Shown here one piece after another: positions 19,508 through 27,798 of a stretch of DNA of 64,000 nucleotides. Positions within the stretch are counted from its first letter, which is position 1. Every line of letters begins with the position of its first letter. This DNA is from Gammaproteobacteria bacterium (GTDB taxonomy: Bacteria > Pseudomonadota > Gammaproteobacteria > Pseudomonadales > Ketobacteraceae). The notes under the pieces are model-generated. The model was not told the DNA's origin, searched no databases, and saw only the letters and a list, made by a program, of their open reading frames with translations. The position numbers and the translations under genes were made by a program. The stretch covers positions 1 through 64,000 of the forward strand of contig JABLXQ010000026.1 of NCBI GenBank assembly GCA_013178375.1, in the 5' to 3' direction.

Positions 19508-20191
19508 TTGGCATTTTCACGCAGGATGTTGTGCTGGCTGCTGATGGGCGGCTGCGTTCTGGCGTTATCGTTGCCAGCGCGGGCAACGGAACCGGCACCG
19601 GCGGCGGCAGAGTCGACAGCCGCCAGCGGGCGCGCGGCGGCGCTGATGAAGCGGCTGACCGGCTGGACCCGGACGGATGCGGCCTGGCTGGCGGCACAGC
19701 TGCAGGCCGACATCGGTAGGGGTTCGGTGGAAGTGGAGGCGCAAAAACGGCGCATCCTGGTGCGGGTGCTGGACCGCGATGCCTTTGCTATCGGCACGGC
19801 CACCCTGCGGCCCTCGTTCCAGCCGGTGCTGGATCGGGTGCGCGCCGGGATCCGCCAGTTGCCGGGGGAGATTTCGGTGGAAGGCCATACCGATGACATT
19901 CCGGTGAACAATGCCCGCTTTCGCTCCAATTGGGAGTTGTCCGCTTCGCGGGCGGCGGCGGTGGCCCAGGAGCTGCTGCGCTACGGCGAGTTTGAGCCGA
20001 CTCGCTTCCGCGTGGTGGGTTACGGCACCACCCGGCCCCTGGTGGCCAACGACACCGAGGAACACCGCGGCCTCAACCGCCGGGTGGAGATTGTGATCGA
20101 TCAGGGGGGCGATGATGCCGCCTACCTGTCGGGTGGAAAACCCCTGCCGGCAGCGCCGCGTCCCGCCTCGGCTGCCGACGAACTGTTCTGA
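19508..20191 (+). CDS. Secreted OmpA/MotB-like peptidoglycan-binding protein, 227 aa
   Basis: A signal peptide (about 1-26, RRM then LLMGGCVLALSLPARA) precedes a short linker and an OmpA C-terminal-like domain from about residue 75. The peptidoglycan-binding core is ISVEGHTDDIPV and SNWELSASRAAAVAQELL, with the conserved Asp and Arg; RVVGYGTTRPLVANDTEEHRGLNRRVEI closes the domain. The pattern is closest to MotB-type domains but there is no MotB membrane helix or channel Asp. The start is TTG at 19508 with GGGGA seven bases upstream; an ATG at 19526 would give a shorter signal. Probably a cell-wall-bound periplasmic protein. Confidence 0.82.
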   Translation: MAFSRRMLCWLLMGGCVLALSLPARATEPAPAAAESTAASGRAAALMKRLTGWTRTDAAWLAAQLQADIGRGSVEVEAQKRRILVRVLDRDAFAIGTATLRPSFQPVLDRVRAGIRQLPGEISVEGHTDDIPVNNARFRSNWELSASRAAAVAQELLRYGEFEPTRFRVVGYGTTRPLVANDTEEHRGLNRRVEIVIDQGGDDAAYLSGGKPLPAAPRPASAADELF

Positions 20192-20276
20192 AAGCACCAT
20201 TGCCTTGCCGGGTCCAGCGGGTTAATGTGTGGTCATTTGAGGCCACCCGATAACGCTCACATACTGATAATCCGCC

Positions 20277-21335
20277 ATGGTTGAATCCACCCTGGCCGCT
20301 CTCGACCGCAGCGGCGCCCACGTCATTTATGCAGCCTTGCTGGCAGACCTGCTGGCGGAGCGGGGCATTGGCGTGGATGCTCTGCTGCACAACACCGGCA
20401 TTGCGCCGGCGGATCTCAAATCCATCGATGGCCGTCTGAGCACGCGCCAGTACATTGCCCTGATCCGCAATGCGCGCCGGCTGGCCAATGATCCCGCGCT
20501 GGCGTTTGCCTTCGGCCTGCACCTGAAACTGTCCACCCATGGCTTTCTCGGTTTTGCCGCCATGAGCGCCTCCACGTTGGGCGAAGCGCTGGAGCTGGCA
20601 GTGAAATACTGCCGCACCCGTTTCGAATTCATGCGCCTGCTGTATTACCGCCAGCAGGGTTTCGGTGTGCTGGAGATCGACGAGGCGGTGCCCATGGGCG
20701 AAGCCTATCTGTTCATGCTGGAAGCCTTCATGACCAGTTTTGCCGTCATGAGCATGAACCTGCTGGGAGAAATTCCCCGTGACATCCAGGTGCGCCGCAC
20801 CGGCGACAAACCACCCCATTTCGATGAAGCCATGCGTTATTTCCAGCAAGGGCATACGGTGCGCTTCAATGACACGGTGAACCAGATCCTGATTCCCGAA
20901 GTGCATCTGCAGCGCAAGCTGGTGCTGTCTGATCCGGTGGCGCGGCAGTTGGCTGAAGCGCAATGCGAGAAAGAATTGCAGACAATACAGGTGCAGGACG
21001 ACTTGGTGTATCGTGTCACGCGGCTGCTGAAGGATTTCGAGGGCGCCTGGCCAAAACTGGACCAGGTGGCGGCGCAGCTGCATATGTCGCCGCGCACACT
21101 CAAGCGCCGGCTGCTGGAGGCCGATACCTCGTTTCAGGTATTGCTCGATCAGGTGCGGCTGGAGCAGGCTCGACTGCTGCTGAGCGAAACCCGCAAATCC
21201 GTCGACGCCATTGCCGCCACGCTGGGCTACAGCGACACCTCCAATTTCAACCGCGCCTTCCGGCGCTGGCTGGGCCTGACACCCGCCGCCTACCGCCGCG
21301 AACAGCAACGGCAACAACAATCACAGGACAACTGA
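20277..21335 (+). CDS. AraC-family regulator with arabinose-binding-like N-terminal domain, 352 aa
   Basis: The N-terminal ~230 residues match the Arabinose_bd-like domain found in OruR/ArgR-type and many lipid- or steroid-linked AraC proteins (SAHVIYAALLADLL-like start, then GFLGFAAMSASTLGEALELAVKY). The C-terminal two-helix-turn-helix DNA-binding region is clear: VAAQLHMSPRTLKRRLLEADTSF and IAATLGYSDTSNFNRAFRRWLGLTPAAYR. Ligand unknown. It is followed after 19 bases by the 341-residue unknown protein on the same strand, so the two probably form an operon. Three more AraC genes of this architecture lie in the window. Confidence 0.88.
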   Translation: MVESTLAALDRSGAHVIYAALLADLLAERGIGVDALLHNTGIAPADLKSIDGRLSTRQYIALIRNARRLANDPALAFAFGLHLKLSTHGFLGFAAMSASTLGEALELAVKYCRTRFEFMRLLYYRQQGFGVLEIDEAVPMGEAYLFMLEAFMTSFAVMSMNLLGEIPRDIQVRRTGDKPPHFDEAMRYFQQGHTVRFNDTVNQILIPEVHLQRKLVLSDPVARQLAEAQCEKELQTIQVQDDLVYRVTRLLKDFEGAWPKLDQVAAQLHMSPRTLKRRLLEADTSFQVLLDQVRLEQARLLLSETRKSVDAIAATLGYSDTSNFNRAFRRWLGLTPAAYRREQQRQQQSQDN

Positions 21336-21354
21336 TTTTTTTTCAGGGGGAAGC

Positions 21355-22380
21355 ATGAGCAAGATTACCAAAGAATCCTTGCAGCAACTGGAACAGCTGC
21401 AGACGGAGTTTCTGCTGGCGCGCATTCAGGGCGAGGGCCTGCAGGAAACCATCGAGCGCGAAGCCAGCGCGATTTACGCCTGGGGCGCCAACGTCACCCT
21501 GGCGCAACTGCTGGATGAGGCCAAGCTCAAGGAACACATCAGCCGCTTGGTGAAAACCGTGCCTTTCACCAGCGAAATGCGCAATGTCGTGGTGAAGGCC
21601 ATCGTCACCGCCATCAATTCCGATCTGAACAATTCCGCCAACCTGCAGACACTGGTGCCGAAATCGGAATACGACAAGGCGATTTCCCACTATGCGCAAT
21701 TTGAAGTGGTGCGGATGGATGTGGTGCGGATCATCCTGGACAGCCCGATCTACAGCGAACTGATCAGCGACGTGCTGTATCACGGCATCAAGGATTATGT
21801 GATGACGGAAAATCCGCTGGTGAAAAACGTGCCCGGTGTGTCGTCGCTGATGAAATTCGGTGCCAAAAGCCTGAACAAGGCCATGCCGAAACTGGAAGAA
21901 GCCGCCGAGTCGGCGATCAAGAAATTCATCAACTCCAACCTGCGCAATTCGGTGGATCTGAGCGAGCGCATCCTCAATAACGCGCTGTCGGAAAACAACA
22001 TCCGCACCATCGCCGACCACTTCTGGGGTGCGCTGAGCGAGAAGGAATTTTCCAAGGCGCAGAAATATGTGGACGAAGACAAGATCGACAGCACGGCACA
22101 GCTGACCGAGGATATCTGGCAGGAAATCCGTCATACCGAATACCTGCACAACATGATTCACCGCATTGTCGATTACATCTTCGAGCATTACGGCGAGCGC
22201 AATCTGGCAACGTTCGTCACCGAGATGGGCTACGATCAGGCGTTCATCACCGGCGAACTGAAACTGATTCTGCCGGACCTGCTGGAACGCGACGTGATCA
22301 AGCAGATAGCGGAAGACCGTATCCGGGCCAACCTGCGGGATTTTTACAGCAGCGCCGGGGTGGTGGCGCTGGCGCAGTAA
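21355..22380 (+). CDS. Unknown helical protein, 341 aa, probably co-transcribed with AraC regulator
   Basis: I do not recognise a named family. The protein is almost wholly helical, rich in Glu, Leu and Asn, without signal peptide or membrane segment. It begins SKITKESLQQLEQLQTEFLLARIQ (coiled-coil-like) and holds segments FEVVRMDVVRIILDSPIYSELISDVLYHGIKDY and a C-terminal LPDLLERDVIKQIAEDRIRANLRDFY. ATG at 21355 follows CAGGGGGAAGC, a strong ribosome site. The short gap after the AraC gene suggests an operon, and a strong terminator follows. Probably cytoplasmic; function unknown. Confidence 0.75.
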   Translation: MSKITKESLQQLEQLQTEFLLARIQGEGLQETIEREASAIYAWGANVTLAQLLDEAKLKEHISRLVKTVPFTSEMRNVVVKAIVTAINSDLNNSANLQTLVPKSEYDKAISHYAQFEVVRMDVVRIILDSPIYSELISDVLYHGIKDYVMTENPLVKNVPGVSSLMKFGAKSLNKAMPKLEEAAESAIKKFINSNLRNSVDLSERILNNALSENNIRTIADHFWGALSEKEFSKAQKYVDEDKIDSTAQLTEDIWQEIRHTEYLHNMIHRIVDYIFEHYGERNLATFVTEMGYDQAFITGELKLILPDLLERDVIKQIAEDRIRANLRDFYSSAGVVALAQ

Positions 22381-22415
22381 TGCCGTTGCGGCACTGAAGC
22401 GTACTGTTGAAAATC

Positions 22416-22457
22416 AAACGGCCGGCGCGGGAATTGATCCTGCGCCGGCCGTTTTTT
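22416..22457 (+). terminator. Factor-independent terminator after the 341-aa gene
   Basis: A 13-base-pair perfect stem, AAACGGCCGGCGC (22416-22428) with GCGCCGGCCGTTT (22442-22454), and six consecutive T at 22452-22457. It lies 36 bases after the stop codon at 22380 and may also serve arsR from the other strand. Confidence 0.9.
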
Positions 22458-22503
22458 ATGGACGCCGTTTTAGCGGGAGGGACGTGTCAACCCCGCCCAG
22501 CAC

Positions 22504-22845
22504 TCAGTTGCAGCAGGACGTCTCGTTACTGCTCACTGCTTCTGCTAGCGAGCAACTGCCCTGGCAGCATTCCTTCAGCAGAAATTCCAGCGTTTCCTGC
22601 ACGGCGTTGAACTGCGGTTTGCAATAGAGCGAGTTCTTGTCCCGCTCCTGGGTAACCAGATCCGCTTGCATCAGCCGCGCCAGATGGTGCGACAGGGTGG
22701 AGCCGGGAATGGCCAGCTGCTGCTGGATGTCGCCCACCGGCAGGCCGGCAGGGCCTGACTGCACCAGCAGCCGGAAAATGCCCAGGCGGGTGGGGTGCCC
22801 CAGTTCCGCCAGCCGTTTGGCGATCAGTTCCAGTTGTTTGTCCAT
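22504..22845 (-). CDS. ArsR/SmtB-family repressor with cysteine-rich C-terminal tail, 113 aa
   Basis: Winged helix-turn-helix repressor: RLAELGHPTRLGIFRLLV, then the recognition region GDIQQQLAIPGSTLSHHLARLMQADLVTQER. The C-terminal tail carries Cys93, Cys94 and Cys98 and then Cys111 and Cys112. A C-terminal Cys-Cys-x(n)-Cys cluster is the As(III) site described for the ArsR of Acidithiobacillus ferrooxidans, so an arsenite- or thiol-metal response is a fair inference. It is divergent from the glutathione synthetase gene, with two palindromes between them that look like its operators. No arsenate reductase or pump gene is adjacent. Confidence 0.85.
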   Translation of the reverse strand: MDKQLELIAKRLAELGHPTRLGIFRLLVQSGPAGLPVGDIQQQLAIPGSTLSHHLARLMQADLVTQERDKNSLYCKPQFNAVQETLEFLLKECCQGSCSLAEAVSSNETSCCN

Positions 22846-22870
22846 GCATCCCCTTGGCGCAGATCAAAGT

Positions 22871-22890
22871 ATTTCGATAATTCTAGAAAT
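22871..22890. promoter_or_regulatory. Palindromic operator 1, probable ArsR-family site
   Basis: ATTTCGATAATTCTAGAAAT: five-base arms ATTTC/GAAAT around a ten-base AT-rich centre. It lies 25 bases upstream of the regulator's start codon (22845) and just upstream of the -35 element of the opposite gene. It shares 15 of 20 positions with operator 2, namely ATTTC-AT-ATT-T-GAAAT. Confidence 0.7.
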
Positions 22891-22894
22891 ATAG

Positions 22895-22923
22895 TTGACG
22901 TCTGTCCAGTGACTGGCTATTGT
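22895..22923 (+). promoter_or_regulatory. Sigma70-like promoter of the glutathione synthetase gene
   Basis: TTGACG (22895-22900), a 17-base spacer and TATTGT (22918-22923). The predicted start of transcription is near 22930, right at operator 2, giving a leader of only about 30 bases before the ATG at 22960. The layout suits repression by a protein bound at operators flanking the promoter. Confidence 0.6.
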
Positions 22924-22930
22924 TAATGTA

Positions 22931-22950
22931 ATTTCCATGATTGTCGAAAT
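22931..22950. promoter_or_regulatory. Palindromic operator 2, probable ArsR-family site
   Basis: ATTTCCATGATTGTCGAAAT, the same arms and spacing as operator 1. The two sites are exactly 60 bases apart from start to start, and this one covers the predicted transcription start of the glutathione synthetase gene. Confidence 0.7.
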
Positions 22951-22959
22951 AGGTGAGTC

Positions 22960-24330
22960 ATGTCGAGCGGAATCGCCCTTTATCCTGCGCTGGCGGAACA
23001 GGCCACGGCCCTGGCGCTGGAAGCGCAACTGGGTCTGAAGGACCATCACGGCGCCCTGCGGCACAGTCCGTTGGCGCTGCTGCCGTGGCAGATCAGCCGC
23101 GATGATTTCATGCAGGCGCAGCAGGTTGCCCGGGCGATCGGCGCAAGGCTGGACCATCTGGCACGAAACCCTGACGCCCTGGCACAAACCCTGGGGCCTG
23201 TATTGGATGGCCGGACCCTGCAGGCACTGCTGTGGCAGGCGTTGCAGTCGGTACCGCAGGGGCAGCGCCGGGCGCGGCCGCTCAACATGACCCGGGTCGA
23301 CCTGCTGCAGGATCAGGCACGGGAGTGGAAGCTGGTGGAAGCAAACAGCATCGCCGCCGGCATGGGCCCTTTCAGCGAAGGCCTGGCGCAGATCCAGCAG
23401 CAATTGTGGCCGGAACTGCAGCGGCTGGGTCTGGCGACACAGGGCCGTCCTGAGTTCGCCGCCAATCCTGTCACCGAAGCGCTGGGGGACACCCTGTACC
23501 AGGCCGCGGTCGGGCAGATGCGCCAGCGCCCGGCCACCCACCCGCAGGTGGCTGCTCCTGTGGTGGTATTCGTGGTGGAACCCGCCGAGGACAATATTTT
23601 CGACCAGCGCAAGGTAGCGCGCGTGGTGGAACAGAAAGGTGCGCGCGTCGTGCGGCTCACCTTGCAGGAAATCGATGCGCTGCTGGAGCGGTCCCTGGCG
23701 CCGGCCTGCCACCTGCGTGGCATTGGTCCGGTGCAGGTGTTGTATTTCCGCACTGGCTACAACCTGGCGGATTTCCAGGATGCTCATGGTCGCAGCGAAC
23801 GCCTGCTGCAGCTGCGCGCGGAACTGGAAACCCTGCAGGTTACGCTGGCGCCCACCATCGGTCTGCAACTGGCATCGGCCAAGGCTGTGCAGGTGCACTG
23901 GTACCGGCAGCCGGAGGAAGATGCTGCCACGGCTGCACTGGACACACCGCAGTTTTTTGTCGCCGATCCGCAGGTGCAGAATCTGGGTAACTGGTCGCAG
24001 TGGGTGTTGAAAAGTCAGGGCGAGGGCGGCGGCAACGTGGTGCAGGACGACGCCATCCCCGCGCGCATTGCCGCGCTGTCACCGATGGAGCGGCGCGAAT
24101 GGTTGCTGATGCGGAAAATTCCGCTGGTGCCGCGTCAGTCGCTGGTGCCGGTTTTGCGCAACGGCGCGATCCAGTTTGCGCAGCAGCTGGTGTCGGAGCT
24201 GGGCTTGTTTGTGTTGGGGGATGAGTTGCGGGTCAGTGGTTATCTGCTGCGAAGCAAGCCGTCGGGCGCGCTGGAAACCGGTGTGCATCGCGGGCAGGGG
24301 ATGATCGATACGGTGGCCTTTGCAAGTTGA
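22960..24330 (+). CDS. Eukaryotic-type glutathione synthetase homologue, 456 aa
   Basis: The protein follows the eukaryotic glutathione synthetase (ATP-grasp, unrelated in sequence to bacterial GshB) along its length. Matching elements in order: LVEANSIAAG (about 125-134), VVFVVEPAEDNIFDQR (202-217), VQVLYFRTGY (258-267), the glycine-rich loop QGEGGGN (353-359), LLMRKI, LVSELGLFVLG and the C-terminal LLRSKPSGALETGVHRGQGMID. It should join gamma-glutamylcysteine and glycine, although the loop reads GEGGGNV where animals and yeast have REGGGNN, so another peptide ligation is possible. The ATG at 22960 follows AGGTGAGTC. Regulation by the adjacent ArsR protein is inferred from the operators. Confidence 0.85.
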   Translation: MSSGIALYPALAEQATALALEAQLGLKDHHGALRHSPLALLPWQISRDDFMQAQQVARAIGARLDHLARNPDALAQTLGPVLDGRTLQALLWQALQSVPQGQRRARPLNMTRVDLLQDQAREWKLVEANSIAAGMGPFSEGLAQIQQQLWPELQRLGLATQGRPEFAANPVTEALGDTLYQAAVGQMRQRPATHPQVAAPVVVFVVEPAEDNIFDQRKVARVVEQKGARVVRLTLQEIDALLERSLAPACHLRGIGPVQVLYFRTGYNLADFQDAHGRSERLLQLRAELETLQVTLAPTIGLQLASAKAVQVHWYRQPEEDAATAALDTPQFFVADPQVQNLGNWSQWVLKSQGEGGGNVVQDDAIPARIAALSPMERREWLLMRKIPLVPRQSLVPVLRNGAIQFAQQLVSELGLFVLGDELRVSGYLLRSKPSGALETGVHRGQGMIDTVAFAS

Positions 24331-24540
24331 GCTTTTTACGCTGAAGTCTATCCTCAGTCCTTCCTCTGCTTCTTTCCTGCCGGCCTTTCCTATCGAATCT
24401 TGATCCAGGTTCGGATGTCGCACCTGTAACTCCGGCCGGGATATTGTAAGCTGGCGGAAGCGCGCAGGAGTCGCCATAGTTTCAGCTTCCCGCCTGCAGA
24501 CCCCCCTGAAAGTTTTGCGCACCATTGGAAGGAATTGACC

Positions 24541-26883
24541 ATGGACATTCGAATTGTCTGGCCGCTGATGACCGCCTTGCTGACGGCATGGGCCGCGCCG
24601 GCACCGGCTGCGGTGGACCGCACACAGTTACCCATTCAGGTACCCGCAACAGCACCCATCACCGAATTTGACGTGCGCAACGTGAAAGCGTTGCCTCACT
24701 TCAACGTGAGCGCACCGGAAAAGGCGCCCAACGTGGTGATCGTGCTGCTCGATGACCTGGGCTTTGGTGCCACGAATGCGTTCGGCGGGCCGCTGGAAAC
24801 GCCTACTCTGGAAAAGCTGGCCAACAATGGTTTGCGCTATAACAATTTTCATACCACTGCGCTGTGCTCGCCGACCCGGGCCGCACTGAAATCCGGCCGT
24901 AACCATCACACTGCCAGCATGGGTTTCATCACCGAAATGGCAACCTCGATGCCCGGCGCCACGGGGCAGATTCCCAACACCGTTGCGCCGCTGGCAGAAA
25001 TGCTGCGCCTGAACGGTTACAGCACCGGCGCATTCGGCAAATGGCACGAAACGGCCGCCTGGGAAACCAGTGTTTCCGGACCTTTCGACCGCTGGCCGAC
25101 TCACCAGGGCTTCGACAAGTTTTACGGCTTCATGGGTGGCGAAACCAATCAGTGGTCGCCGTATATTTTTGACGGTGTAACCCCCGTGGAATTGACCGGC
25201 GACCCGAACTATCACTTCATGACGGACATGACCGACAAGGCCGTCACCTGGATCAAATACCAGCAGGCGATCACGCCAGACAAACCTTTCTTCGTCTATT
25301 TCGCTCCGGGCGCCGTGCATGCACCCCACCACGCTCCCAAGGAGTGGATAGCGCGCTGGAAAGGTAAATTCGACAAGGGCTGGGACAAAATACGCGAAGA
25401 AACCCTGGCCGCCCAGATCAAGGCCGGGCTCGTGCCAAAGGGCACGAAGCTGGCGCCCAAACCTGCTGCCATCAAGGACTGGAATACGCTGAGTGCGGAC
25501 GAGAAAAAACTCTTCACGCGGCAGGCAGAAACCTTTGCGGGCTTCCTGGAATACACCGATCACGAAGTTGGTCGCATGCTGCAAAGCATCGAAGACATGG
25601 GCGAGATGGACAATACGTTGGTGTTCTATATCGCCGGTGACAACGGTACCAGTGCCGAAGGAGGCGCCAACGGCATGTACAACGAATACACCTATTTCAA
25701 CGGCGTGCAGGAACAGGTGCCTGACATGCTGAAGCATGTGAACGAATGGGGTGGACCTTCCACGTATCCGCACATGGCGGCGGGCTGGGCGGTGGCATTC
25801 AATGCACCGTTCACCTGGGTGAAACAGGTGGCATCCAGTTTTGGCGGTACCCGCGTCGGCATGGTGGCGCACTGGCCCAACGGCATCAAAGCCAAAAACC
25901 AGGTCCGCACCCAGTTCAGTCACGTTATCGACATTGCGCCGACCATTCTGGAAGCGGCCGGATTGCCGGAACCGAAAGTCGTCAACGGTACCCCGCAGAT
26001 TCCCATGGAAGGCAGCAGCCTGTTGTTCAGCTTCGACGATGCCAAGGCGAAAGATCGCCATACCACCCAGTATTTTGAAATTGCCGGTAATCGCGGGATC
26101 TATCACGATGGCTGGCTGGCGGGCACCGTGCACAAGGCACCCTGGGAGGCGAAGCCAGCACGCGCGTTGCAGGATGACGTGTGGGAGCTGTATGACGTGC
26201 GCAATGATTTCAGCCTGGCCAACAATCTGGCGGCAAAAAATCCGGAGAAACTGAAGGAGCTGCAGGCACTGTTCCTGACCGAGGCAAAAAAATACAGCGT
26301 GCTGCCGATCGATGATCGTTTTTTCGAGCGTGCCATCGCATCCATGGTGGGCCGCCCGGATCTGTTTGCCGGTCGTACCTCTCTGACCCTGAGCGAAGGC
26401 ATGACCGGCCTGCTGGAAAATGCCTTCATCAACGTGAAAAACAAATCCAAGACCATCACGGCGGAAATCGACGTGCCGAAGGATGGCGCCAACGGCACCA
26501 TCATCGTGCAGGGTGGCCGTTTCGGTGGCTGGTCGCTATACGTGAAGGATGGTGTTCCGGCGTATACCTACAACTTCCTGGGGATGCAGGCCAAGACTAT
26601 TGCCGCAAGCAAACCTTTGCCTGCAGGCAAGTCCACTGTGCGTTTCGAGTTTGCCTATGATGGCGGTGGCCTTGGCAAAGGCGGCACCGGCACGCTGTAT
26701 GTGAACGATGTGAAAGTGGCGGAAGGTCGCCTCGACCATACCCAGCCGATGATTTTCTCGGCGGATGAAACCGCAGACGTGGGTATCGATCTGGGTACAC
26801 CTGTGGTTGAAGCGATCGGATCGGAACACACGTCAAAGTTCAACGGCCACATCAGTAAAGTAACCGTTGCAGTAAAAGAATAA
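24541..26883 (+). CDS. Secreted arylsulfatase, 780 aa
   Basis: Signal peptide of about 24 residues (ending APAPAA), then an alkaline-phosphatase-superfamily sulfatase domain. The metal site starts with VIVLLDDLGFG (Asp71, Asp72), and the formylglycine motif is CSPTR with Cys109, followed by AALKSGRNHH. The Cys type needs a formylglycine-generating enzyme, which is not in the window. After about residue 620 a beta-rich C-terminal region (GGRFGGWSLYVKDGVPAYTYN, then GTLYVNDVKVAEGRL) looks like a jelly-roll add-on, as in large sulfatases of the AtsA type. Start ATG 24541 follows GGAAGGAA. It probably leads an operon with the barrel and cytochrome genes. Confidence 0.9.
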   Translation: MDIRIVWPLMTALLTAWAAPAPAAVDRTQLPIQVPATAPITEFDVRNVKALPHFNVSAPEKAPNVVIVLLDDLGFGATNAFGGPLETPTLEKLANNGLRYNNFHTTALCSPTRAALKSGRNHHTASMGFITEMATSMPGATGQIPNTVAPLAEMLRLNGYSTGAFGKWHETAAWETSVSGPFDRWPTHQGFDKFYGFMGGETNQWSPYIFDGVTPVELTGDPNYHFMTDMTDKAVTWIKYQQAITPDKPFFVYFAPGAVHAPHHAPKEWIARWKGKFDKGWDKIREETLAAQIKAGLVPKGTKLAPKPAAIKDWNTLSADEKKLFTRQAETFAGFLEYTDHEVGRMLQSIEDMGEMDNTLVFYIAGDNGTSAEGGANGMYNEYTYFNGVQEQVPDMLKHVNEWGGPSTYPHMAAGWAVAFNAPFTWVKQVASSFGGTRVGMVAHWPNGIKAKNQVRTQFSHVIDIAPTILEAAGLPEPKVVNGTPQIPMEGSSLLFSFDDAKAKDRHTTQYFEIAGNRGIYHDGWLAGTVHKAPWEAKPARALQDDVWELYDVRNDFSLANNLAAKNPEKLKELQALFLTEAKKYSVLPIDDRFFERAIASMVGRPDLFAGRTSLTLSEGMTGLLENAFINVKNKSKTITAEIDVPKDGANGTIIVQGGRFGGWSLYVKDGVPAYTYNFLGMQAKTIAASKPLPAGKSTVRFEFAYDGGGLGKGGTGTLYVNDVKVAEGRLDHTQPMIFSADETADVGIDLGTPVVEAIGSEHTSKFNGHISKVTVAVKE

Positions 26884-26898
26884 GTCGGATAAAGCACA

Positions 26899-26940
26899 TT
26901 CGGTGTAACGGCAGACAAGTGAGCCTGTCGTTACACCGAA
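26899..26940 (+). other. Strong intercistronic hairpin after the arylsulfatase gene
   Basis: TTCGGTGTAACGGCAG (26899-26914) pairs with CTGTCGTTACACCGAA (26925-26940): sixteen pairs with one G-U, around a ten-base loop. No T-run follows, so it is more likely an mRNA-stability or partial-termination element than a full terminator. The next gene starts only 26 bases later. Confidence 0.7.
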
Positions 26941-26965
26941 CGCCCATTCTTGTCGGGAAATTTTC

Positions 26966-27769
26966 ATGCATATTTATAAGAACCGTGAGTGCGGATTTTC
27001 CAGAGCGCTGTCCGGCGTGCTGGGGGTCTGCGTGCTGGGCGCCGCTCAGGTGTCGACAGCTGCGGAAACCTGGGAATACAGCATCACTCCCTATTTTTTC
27101 GCTGCCGCTATCGACGCCACTGTCGGCGTGGGCAATGTGGAAACAGATGTCGACCTCGACGCCAGTGACGTGCTCGAAAATACCGAGAGCGGGTTCATGG
27201 CAATGATGTCCGCCCGCAATGGTGACTGGGTTGTTGCACTCGATGCCTCCTATTTCCAGTTGAAGGACGGTGAATCCAGTTCCGTCACCGGGCCCTTTGG
27301 TCGGACCGCTGCCGATGGCACCGTCGAACTCACCAATCGCCAATGGGTATATCAACCCATGGTGGGGCAGCGGGTGCTGGACGACACGCTCAAGATGGAT
27401 ATCTACGGTGGCCTGCGGTACACGCGGTTGCGCGCCAATCTGGACGTTGCCATCGACGCCAGCCTTGTTCGTTTCCCCGGCGATAGCAGCAGCTTCAAGT
27501 CGGAAAAGGACTGGACGGATTACGTGATGGGTGCGCACCTGGATTATGCCATCAACCAGCAATGGAGCCTGACGGGTCTGGTGGACTGGGGGATGGGCCG
27601 GTACTCCGACCTTAGCTATCAGTTTCTGGCAGCGGTGCAATGGCATTTCCAGCCGCAGATGGCCGCCAGCCTCGGTTACCGTGTGCTGCACCAGGAATAT
27701 GAAGAGGACAGATTCAGTTGGGACGTGACTTACAGCGGCCTCGTGCTCGGTCTGGGCTTTGGTTTCTGA
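26966..27769 (+). CDS. Outer-membrane beta-barrel protein, 267 aa
   Basis: Signal peptide of about 32 residues (ending VSTAA) followed by alternating amphipathic strands, such as WEYSITPYFFAAAIDATVGVG and MKMDIYGGLRYTRLRANLDVAID-like segments, and a C-terminal GLVLGLGFGF whose last Phe is the barrel-assembly signal. It fits a small eight- to twelve-strand barrel; I cannot place it in a named porin family. ATG at 26966 follows GGGAAATTTTC. Lying between a secreted sulfatase and a periplasmic multiheme protein, it may pass substrates or products across the outer membrane. Confidence 0.75.
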   Translation: MHIYKNRECGFSRALSGVLGVCVLGAAQVSTAAETWEYSITPYFFAAAIDATVGVGNVETDVDLDASDVLENTESGFMAMMSARNGDWVVALDASYFQLKDGESSSVTGPFGRTAADGTVELTNRQWVYQPMVGQRVLDDTLKMDIYGGLRYTRLRANLDVAIDASLVRFPGDSSSFKSEKDWTDYVMGAHLDYAINQQWSLTGLVDWGMGRYSDLSYQFLAAVQWHFQPQMAASLGYRVLHQEYEEDRFSWDVTYSGLVLGLGFGF

Positions 27770-27798
27770 AGCTTGGCTGTTGGCCGCTGGGTTGAAAC

